Shown in pieces: positions 58,535 through 64,000 of a stretch of 64,000 nucleotides of DNA. Source of the DNA: a virus. Numbering within the stretch: the first letter of the stretch is position 1; each line of letters begins with the position of its first letter. Under the pieces are notes generated by a model. It saw nothing but the letters and a program-made list of their open reading frames with translations, was not told the origin of the DNA and ran no database searches. The position numbers and the translations under genes are program-made. Location: positions 62,001-126,000 of the IMG/VR virus record IMGVR_UViG_3300042010_000106. One strand, given 5' to 3'.

Positions 58535-58942
58535 ATGAATATTATTATGGATTACGACGACAATCTCGCACGTCGTATTGCAAGCTACGCAGTAAAGAAC
58601 AAGAAAACGTTTGAAGAAGTCGTGTTTGAAACACTGGATAAAGCGCTGCCCGTAGAGCGTACGGTTTGTGTGGCGCTTAAACCGATGACCGACACTGACC
58701 GCGATGAAATGTTTCGCGTCAATTGGGCGTTGAACATTAATCGTTTGTACGAAGCTGTGCAGCGTTTGGAAGTCGGGCAAAAATGTTCCTTCGACTATCT
58801 GCTTACGCCAGAACAACAACGTATGACGAACCGCAAAAAAGCGGCGTGGCGGCGTGCCCTGTATCGCTGGTCAATGGGTAACGAGAATTACACCGTAACA
58901 CTGCTGGTTGATGGCGGTACTACGGTTAAACGCAACAGCTAA
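58535..58942 (+). CDS. hypothetical protein
   Basis: 135 aa. N-terminal ~1-40 (NLARRIASYAVKNKKTFEEVVFET, in two helices) could be a ribbon-helix-helix-like region; basic middle (NRKKAAWRRALYRW). No family recognised. TAAGGATTACAT upstream. Confidence 0.84.
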   Translation: MNIIMDYDDNLARRIASYAVKNKKTFEEVVFETLDKALPVERTVCVALKPMTDTDRDEMFRVNWALNINRLYEAVQRLEVGQKCSFDYLLTPEQQRMTNRKKAAWRRALYRWSMGNENYTVTLLVDGGTTVKRNS

Positions 58943-58956
58943 AAGGAACTGTAAAC

Positions 58957-59253
58957 ATGAAAGAATGGCACGAAGTATTTTCCGCAGCGTTTTCCGCAGC
59001 GATCAAATTCACGATTGCATTGCAGCCGAAGAACGCGCCGACCGTTGAAATCGTTGACGACCCACACGCCGTGCAAGTGGAGTGGGAAACCGACAAATTC
59101 ACCGCGTCTTTCTGGTTCTACGAAAATCGCACGTACGAATATCGCATTGTTTTTCATCCTGAAGGTTTTCAAATTCAGTTGCCAGACCTTGAAGGCGAAG
59201 ACGTTAGCGTTGACGCACCTATCAACGAAGAATTTATCCGTCTGTTGAGGTAG
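58957..59253 (+). CDS. small hypothetical protein
   Basis: 98 aa, beta-rich. AAAAGGAACTGTAAAC upstream holds both the ribosome site and a near match to the decamer. Family unknown. Confidence 0.83.
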   Translation: MKEWHEVFSAAFSAAIKFTIALQPKNAPTVEIVDDPHAVQVEWETDKFTASFWFYENRTYEYRIVFHPEGFQIQLPDLEGEDVSVDAPINEEFIRLLR

Positions 59254-59255
59254 TC

Positions 59256-59492
59256 ATGAACGAAACAGGTTTTCCAAAAGGTTCCGCGCTCGACAACGCT
59301 TTGTGGCCGCTGAAATATGCGACCACTAAAAAGACGTTGGTAGATTTCACGCCGCAGGTAATCGAAAACGCTTCAAAACTGCTGGCTGATTTCGACGCGG
59401 CGTTCCCTGCAATAAAAGCGCTGGCGGATCTTGACCGTGAACAGCGCCACAAAGTTTCCCCTCAACTGCAACAAATTCCCCGGAGCAAATAA
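59256..59492 (+). CDS. small hypothetical protein
   Basis: 78 aa, helical. GTTGAGGTAGTC upstream. Overlaps the next start (AATAATG). No family recognised. Confidence 0.8.
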   Translation: MNETGFPKGSALDNALWPLKYATTKKTLVDFTPQVIENASKLLADFDAAFPAIKALADLDREQRHKVSPQLQQIPRSK

Positions 59493-59728
59493 TGAAATAT
59501 CTCGTAGTTTCTATCGACGGTAAAGAAGCGTCTATGATCATCGGCAAAGGCATCGACGTTGACAAGATCGTTGATGCACTCGGCGCCAAAGTGGTCAGCG
59601 GTGGCGATGCAGTTGTTCACCAAATGTTCATCACGTGCCAAGGGACAATAACTGTAAAGGGTAACGAGGTTGGTAGCCGTGGCATGAAAGACGAAGTGCT
59701 GCTGCGCCACGCGGATTTCATCGAGTAA
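59492..59728 (+). CDS. small hypothetical protein
   Basis: 78 aa, alpha/beta with Gly-rich loops (IIGKGIDVDKIVDALGAKVV); reads like a small ferredoxin-fold domain, unproven. Internal exact AACTGTAAAG decamer (59650-59659). Confidence 0.82.
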   Translation: MKYLVVSIDGKEASMIIGKGIDVDKIVDALGAKVVSGGDAVVHQMFITCQGTITVKGNEVGSRGMKDEVLLRHADFIE

Positions 59729-59741
59729 AAGGTTTCATAAA

Positions 59742-60107
59742 ATGCTTACACGCAGACAGCAACAGCAGCGCAAACAAGCGAGAGAAAAAGAGGCGGCAGA
59801 AATCGCACGCTTGTCCAAGCAGCTAGGCCGCAATCCTGATGGGAAAGCCGTACGAAAAAAGGCAAAGGACAATGATTTATCTGTCGCTTACCGTTCGGAC
59901 GTGTCACCGTACAAAAGTCTCGCTGGCACAGTGTTAGACAAACCCGATACATTCGCGTTCGAAGTTGATGATTTCGAAATGCGCGAGAAGTTGGCTCAAG
60001 TGGAAATCGAACGTAAGAAAAAACGTATTGCGCCGCTCTACAACAAAGGCGGCTTGCAGTACATTACTGACGATATGGACTTAACGACATTAGGACGCAA
60101 GGTATGA
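59742..60107 (+). CDS. hypothetical basic protein
   Basis: 121 aa. Very basic N-terminus (RRQQQQRKQAREKEAAEIAR). Might bind nucleic acid. AAAAGGTTTCATAAA upstream; ATGA overlap with the next gene. Family unknown. Confidence 0.83.
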   Translation: MLTRRQQQQRKQAREKEAAEIARLSKQLGRNPDGKAVRKKAKDNDLSVAYRSDVSPYKSLAGTVLDKPDTFAFEVDDFEMREKLAQVEIERKKKRIAPLYNKGGLQYITDDMDLTTLGRKV

Positions 60108-60709
60108 CGGATTCATTTACACACAGCACAATGCACCAAGTCGGTATGCAGATGATGCCTGTTTCAGAAGTTCGCAAGCTTTTAGAAAGTCGGTGCGAAA
60201 GGCTGACGGTCGATGACATTGCGAAAAAGCGTGTTGCCAATCGCATCATGCAGGCCCGCAAACGTTGCAAATTAACGTGGGATGTTTTGCAGAAGCATTT
60301 CGACGGTGTGCAATATCAGCGCGATTACGATTTGCGCACGTACGCCCGCAGCATTCAGCATTCGATTCTGAACGACAAAGGCCGCTGGTTGCCGAAATAT
60401 ATTTTCCGCGACCGCCCTGCACATTTGTTCTGGATTGAAGGCACCAGCCAAGCAGTTTTGTACAACTTCATTCCGCGCACCGATGCGAATGTGTACCTTG
60501 TAGCGGATACCAGTTTGATCGTTAACTACGACATTCTGTGCAACAAATTGCTGTTCGTGAAAGACATGCCTAATCGTTGTCGTTTCATCTGCGAGAACAC
60601 GGTCGTTTATCCGTGTGACATCGTACAAACCAACGATGCCGCGATTGCAGAACACAACGCCGAAAAAATTGCACACTTCGCCAAGTACAAGGAATTTACC
60701 AATGACTGA
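60104..60709 (+). CDS. hypothetical protein
   Basis: 201 aa. N-terminal ~25-70 basic helices (DIAKKRVANRIMQARKRCKL) with a possible helix-turn-helix; beta-rich C-terminal part. No family recognised. Overlaps the next gene by 8 bases. Confidence 0.85.
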   Translation: MTDSFTHSTMHQVGMQMMPVSEVRKLLESRCERLTVDDIAKKRVANRIMQARKRCKLTWDVLQKHFDGVQYQRDYDLRTYARSIQHSILNDKGRWLPKYIFRDRPAHLFWIEGTSQAVLYNFIPRTDANVYLVADTSLIVNYDILCNKLLFVKDMPNRCRFICENTVVYPCDIVQTNDAAIAEHNAEKIAHFAKYKEFTND

Positions 60710-61556
60710 TCAAGCCACCCGTGACGCCGACCGTGAATTGGATTTGGCGCTGGACGCAGAACTTCGCGCAGACACACAGGCAAGGAACCGCAAAGCTTTT
60801 ATCGAACAAATTGATCGTTCTATTCCTCCTGTATCTGAAGAGGCAAGGAACAATTTAATTGCCGATTACGACGATATAAATCGCACGTGGCAAGGTGATC
60901 GCATTCAACGCGACCCGGCTGATTTGAAAGACATGGGGCGCGATGGTGTCGTGGGCCGTCTCGGCGACTATTCGCGCATTGATGACCCGGAACACCGCGC
61001 CAAGCTCGACGCTGCTTTTGAGAAGCTGCAAACGTCCCTTGAGAATGGCCGCTCAAACGCCGCTGCTGAAGAGCGGGCAAAGAAACGCATGGAAGCCCGC
61101 CAAGCGTTCACACAACGCCTCAAAACGCGTGTACGGGCCTTCCTGTTCGCCGTGTGGTCGCTGGCGTTCCTGTGCATCGTCGGTGCCGGGGTGTGGGGCT
61201 ACTACAACTTCAAAACGATTGTGCCAGCGTGGGACAAATACACGTCGGCGCAAAAGAACTGCATTTTCAAAGTGGGTGAACGAACCGTCACCGGAACGCG
61301 CACCGTTTCGTATCGCTATTATCAGATTCTGAACTGGCGTGCACACGATGAAAGCACGGTTGAAACTGAAACACGTTTGGACATCAACGGTAACGGTATG
61401 ACGGTTATTCAGTACGTCGATGGCAAGGCTGAAAAGCTGGCAATTTCGGACGGTGAAAAATATCGTCCGTTGCTCAAGCCTGCTGAAAAGTATTCGTTCT
61501 TTATGGACAACGGCAAAAACTTTGCAGAGCTGTCGTTCAACGACATTTGCCGGTGA
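60702..61556 (+). CDS. membrane protein, single helix after coiled coil
   Basis: 284 aa. Helical, charged N-terminal ~145 residues, one membrane helix (~146-168, FLFAVWSLAFLCIVGAGVWGYY), and a ~115-residue C-terminal part with two cysteines that likely lies in the periplasm (C195 and the penultimate Cys). Function unknown. Confidence 0.86.
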   Translation: MTDQATRDADRELDLALDAELRADTQARNRKAFIEQIDRSIPPVSEEARNNLIADYDDINRTWQGDRIQRDPADLKDMGRDGVVGRLGDYSRIDDPEHRAKLDAAFEKLQTSLENGRSNAAAEERAKKRMEARQAFTQRLKTRVRAFLFAVWSLAFLCIVGAGVWGYYNFKTIVPAWDKYTSAQKNCIFKVGERTVTGTRTVSYRYYQILNWRAHDESTVETETRLDINGNGMTVIQYVDGKAEKLAISDGEKYRPLLKPAEKYSFFMDNGKNFAELSFNDICR

Positions 61557-61810
61557 AATCCACACCGGGAACAAACTGGTGCCCTCAACAGCATGACCTT
61601 TCGACGGGCGGAATTACCACTGTCGATTGGTATGCTAGGCAACGCAAATTAAAACTGTCGCTTATTCTCGATTTGTTGAACGGTGTTAAATTTAATGGCT
61701 TGGGTATTGTTATAAACCATTACAAAGGTGGCAGGGTTCCATACGAAGCCAGCACCGTTCTAACAGTCGAAGAAATGCGAAAGTTGAATTCGTTCAGGAA
61801 ACGTAAATGA
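61553..61810 (+). CDS. small hypothetical basic protein
   Basis: 85 aa, basic C-terminus (LNSFRKRK). GTG overlaps the previous stop (GTGA); no strong ribosome site, so coupling is assumed. ATGA overlap with the next gene. Family unknown. Confidence 0.72.
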   Translation: MKSTPGTNWCPQQHDLSTGGITTVDWYARQRKLKLSLILDLLNGVKFNGLGIVINHYKGGRVPYEASTVLTVEEMRKLNSFRKRK

Positions 61811-62190
61811 AATGGAAGCACGGCTCTACCAGAAGTGTTTTGCTGATTGGTAAGTACGCGATCAAGTTTCCCATGATTAAGCACTGGCGGAATTTCCTGC
61901 AAGGTATTTTGTGCAATGACACAGAATATTCGTTCAGCCATTTGGATACGCCGCTGCTGGCTCCTGTGCTGTGGCGTTCGTGGGGATGTATCGTTATCGT
62001 CATGCCGCGTGCTGACGTGAAAAGCTACGACGCCGAAGATCGTTTCGCATATGTTGAAGAATTCTGGAAGCTTGTTGAACAAGTCGAAGGACTCAACAAA
62101 GACACGATCAAAAAGATTGTGGAAAACAAAGTGTGTTCCATTGGCATGATTAACGGCAAGCCTGTCGCCATCGACTACGGGATTATCTAA
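61807..62190 (+). CDS. minimal protein-kinase-like fold protein
   Basis: 127 aa. A glycine-poor first strand with VLLIGKYAIKFP (Lys20 at the VAIK position), a hinge VIVMPRA (64-69), and IGMINGKPVAIDYGI with D123-Y-G at the DFG position resemble the core elements of the kinase-like fold; I recall similar phage proteins. The usual HRD catalytic loop is not recognisable, and the size is less than half of a kinase. Probably an inactive or very reduced kinase-like protein. Confidence 0.82.
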   Translation: MKWKHGSTRSVLLIGKYAIKFPMIKHWRNFLQGILCNDTEYSFSHLDTPLLAPVLWRSWGCIVIVMPRADVKSYDAEDRFAYVEEFWKLVEQVEGLNKDTIKKIVENKVCSIGMINGKPVAIDYGII

Positions 62191-62838
62191 ATGAATCGTC
62201 CAACTCCTTACCGCCCACGTGTGCCGGATGACCTGTTTGAAGAGCTGAAAAAATTCAGCGACGGCACATTCAAAGGTTTGCATGAACTGACGCTGCGCTA
62301 CATTCGCGAAGGCATTGAAAAAGATCGCGCTGTGCAGGCTGGCAAAGAACGTAAAGTTCCCGGCAACGGGTATTTCCCATTCAGTGATGTCACGATCAAC
62401 AATTGGGCAAAGTATTACGGCATCGACGTGATGGAAGTTGCAGCCGCTTACCACGCAATGGAACATATCGCGCTCGATAGCGTTGATCGTGTGAACGGTG
62501 AATTCAGTCTGGACGGCCACGACATCAAAGGTTTGAACAAATTCTTTTTCGGCGACAATTGGGAAAAAGACATGCTGTTGCGCCAACTGGCTGCAATCGA
62601 CGCTGCTGCAAATCACGTTGTAGGTGCAGCGACAGAAGAGCGACCGGAAGAAAGATCAGATATTACCGTGGCGATTCTTGCGGAACGTTTGTCTGTTCGT
62701 GCTGCTGAAATCATCAAGTTCATGTTCAAGCGCGGCACACCGGCCACCATGCACCAATTGCTGAGTGATGCAGAAGTCGAACTCGTTACCAACGCAATGC
62801 AGGTCGTTCCAAAACTCGCCAAACGGACAAAGAAATGA
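62191..62838 (+). CDS. protein with C-terminal IF2_N-like domain
   Basis: 215 aa. Residues ~157-205 (DITVAILAERLSVRAAEIIK, MFKRGTPATMHQLLSDAEVE, LVTNAM) match the IF2_N helical module found at the N-terminus of bacterial translation factor IF2 (V.eLA..L.....e.Ik.L...G......q.Ld.e.a..). The rest is helical, with an N-terminal segment like a ribbon-helix-helix. It lacks any GTPase domain. Possible roles: contact with host ribosomes or RNA; inference only. Start abuts previous stop. Confidence 0.86.
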   Translation: MNRPTPYRPRVPDDLFEELKKFSDGTFKGLHELTLRYIREGIEKDRAVQAGKERKVPGNGYFPFSDVTINNWAKYYGIDVMEVAAAYHAMEHIALDSVDRVNGEFSLDGHDIKGLNKFFFGDNWEKDMLLRQLAAIDAAANHVVGAATEERPEERSDITVAILAERLSVRAAEIIKFMFKRGTPATMHQLLSDAEVELVTNAMQVVPKLAKRTKK

Positions 62839-63263
62839 AACCAGTTAAACAAGCCTTGTACAACAGCCGCACCGCTGACAAATTCGTTGTTCGTTTGCCG
62901 GACGGCTGGCGTGAAAAGATTGAAGCTTTTGCGCGTGTAAATCACCGTAGCATGAACAGTCATTTGCTGACCTATATCGAAGCGTGCCTGAAGTTGGAAG
63001 AGGCGGAAAACTTCGGTTTGTTGGAAGCGTTGCTGTCTGATGAACCGGGCGGCGCAATCGTGGTTGCACAAGGCCCACGCGTTCCGTACGCAATCAATAT
63101 TCCGGTAATGTTTGAAGGCCACGTTTGGCTGGTGGTAAAACTCAACGTTGAAGACGGCGCTGTGTGGGCGGATTTGGAGCGTACCGATTCGGAATTCGAA
63201 TACGATAACGGACGCCGTTGTATCACTTGCCTGCATAAACATTTGGAGCCGTTCGGTGCGTGA
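62835..63263 (+). CDS. Arc-type ribbon-helix-helix regulator
   Basis: 142 aa. Residues ~15-56 (DKFVVRLPDGWREKIEAFAR, VNHRSMNSHLLTYIEACLKL) match the Arc repressor family: a DNA-reading strand (KFVVRLP) and two helices with the RSMNS turn. Arc proteins are dimers that repress phage and plasmid promoters. The extra ~85-residue C-terminal part is unknown. ATGA overlap with the previous gene. Confidence 0.88.
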   Translation: MKPVKQALYNSRTADKFVVRLPDGWREKIEAFARVNHRSMNSHLLTYIEACLKLEEAENFGLLEALLSDEPGGAIVVAQGPRVPYAINIPVMFEGHVWLVVKLNVEDGAVWADLERTDSEFEYDNGRRCITCLHKHLEPFGA

Positions 63264-63264
63264 C

Positions 63265-63579
63265 ATGGCGCTGTATGTTATTTGTCCCGGCACCGTGACC
63301 AGTCGCACGGACGGGCAAGAACATTTCGTAGACGAACGTTCGTTGATTTCGTTGTACGGTGTTCACCCTGCACTGTGCGTTGTGTATCCGCGCACAGAAG
63401 CAAATGAACGTGGCTGGCGAAAGCCGCCGCATGCAATGTATTTAGAGCCGCAATACAGCGGTGATTATTCCCTACCAATTTACTACGGGCCAAAATTCCA
63501 ATGGAAACTCAAGTCGCATATACCGGTACTTGCCGCCAAACTGCTTTCGGCATCAACGTTCCTGAGTTTGTTCCAGTAG
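63265..63579 (+). CDS. hypothetical protein
   Basis: 104 aa. The first ~78 residues look like normal coding sequence. The last ~26 lie over the next reading frame and may be a read-through tail, the same pattern as at 29916 and 28536. Start ATG one base after the previous stop. Family unknown. Confidence 0.75.
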   Translation: MALYVICPGTVTSRTDGQEHFVDERSLISLYGVHPALCVVYPRTEANERGWRKPPHAMYLEPQYSGDYSLPIYYGPKFQWKLKSHIPVLAAKLLSASTFLSLFQ

Positions 63580-64000
63580 CAGCCGCTCGCGTTTCGATGG
63601 ACGTAATCAATCTGCCGCATAACTGCGTGCCGTTGAAATACGAAGCCGGTAAAGATTTCTGCAAGGTTCTGCCCGAAGAAAGCATCGACACTTTGTGCTT
63701 TGTTTTCAAACTGGCTGGCGATTATCAGGACATCAACCTTGACGCCATTCGCGATTACATTGCGACTGTGGAAATCGACCACAACAAGTTTCACGTTTCG
63801 GAACGGGCGCTGCTGAACGAAGAAACGAAAATGATTCGGACTTTGTACGTTCGTTTCTACCGCAACGAAGATTTCAAATGCAAAGAACACCCGGAAATGC
63901 TGTTGGGTACGCCGTCCGGTATGTACCACTGCCCGTACTGCTGTGAAATGCAGTTGGCCGGTACTACGCACCTCGATCCAATGTTTGAAGCTGTTGTGGA
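63501..64000 (+). CDS. conserved phage protein with zinc-ribbon, truncated by window end
   Basis: Open to the end of the window, 166 codons seen. The C-terminal part GMYHCPYCCEMQLAG (CxxC plus a further Cys/His) matches a motif I recall from other phage hypothetical proteins. A later ATG at 63598 is an alternative start; neither has a good ribosome site. Function unknown. Confidence 0.78.
   Translation, partial: METQVAYTGTCRQTAFGINVPEFVPVAAARVSMDVINLPHNCVPLKYEAGKDFCKVLPEESIDTLCFVFKLAGDYQDINLDAIRDYIATVEIDHNKFHVSERALLNEETKMIRTLYVRFYRNEDFKCKEHPEMLLGTPSGMYHCPYCCEMQLAGTTHLDPMFEAVV

Noticed and set aside
1-64000. CRISPR arrays, insertion sequences, attachment sites
   Set aside because: No regularly spaced direct repeats, no transposase-like product and no terminal inverted repeats were seen by eye.
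1-64000. Frequent GAATTC sites as a sign of special selection
   Set aside because: GAA and TTC are both favoured codons, so frequent GAATTC follows from codon bias; it only shows that EcoRI-type sites are not avoided.

Overview
The window looks like part of a large tailed-phage (jumbo-phage type) genome. About 140 mostly tiny genes all lie on the + strand. They are packed with ATGA or TAATG overlaps or gaps of a few bases, and many share stop-plus-ribosome-site junctions of the form TAAGGA. Most products match nothing I recognise. I see no capsid, terminase, portal, tail, polymerase, helicase or RNA polymerase gene, no tRNA, no CRISPR array and no insertion sequence. This is therefore most likely the accessory or host-takeover part of the genome rather than the structural or replication part. 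A Gram-negative host is suggested by a prepilin-type peptide, an alginate lyase and an MqsA-like regulator, but the host cannot be named from this sequence.

Layout. 0-8.7 kb: a zinc-module protein with three CHCC repeats, an acyl carrier protein fused to an unknown domain, and a run of small unknown genes. 8.7-11.2 kb: a conserved 667-aa protein with a DUF2135/YfaP-like C-terminal part and a coiled-coil partner, closed by a terminator. 11.2-19.7 kb: small genes including an orphan MqsA-type helix-turn-helix protein. This block ends with a three-gene membrane set (a 346-aa membrane protein, a 31-aa prepilin-like peptide and a LemA-like protein) and a terminator. 19.7-25.7 kb: unknowns, a degenerate nucleotidyltransferase-like protein, a degenerate Nudix-like protein, and the first of two matching 90-base leaders, ending in a strong terminator. 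25.7-35.1 kb: membrane proteins, an HExxH protein, a GNAT acetyltransferase, and a cassette of GATase1-like protein, helix-turn-helix protein and family-7 alginate lyase, closed by a UUCG hairpin. 35.1-48.1 kb: paired paralogues, a canonical Nudix hydrolase, and the second leader followed by three tiny membrane proteins. 48.1-64 kb: larger unknowns, a P-loop protein, a Nudix/COG4112-like protein, a NADAR protein, an IF2_N-domain protein, a minimal kinase-like protein and an Arc-type repressor.

Working together. Translational coupling and sparse hairpins suggest long co-transcribed units. Recognisable functions point to host and envelope interaction (alginate lyase, prepilin peptide, LemA), nucleotide and ADP-ribose metabolism (Nudix proteins, NADAR), and takeover or regulation (kinase-like fold, MqsA-like, Arc-like and XRE-like proteins, IF2_N domain). 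A strand-biased decamer, AACTGTAAAG, recurs about nine times and has no clear explanation. The most unusual item is the 31-codon prepilin-like gene at 18971-19066.
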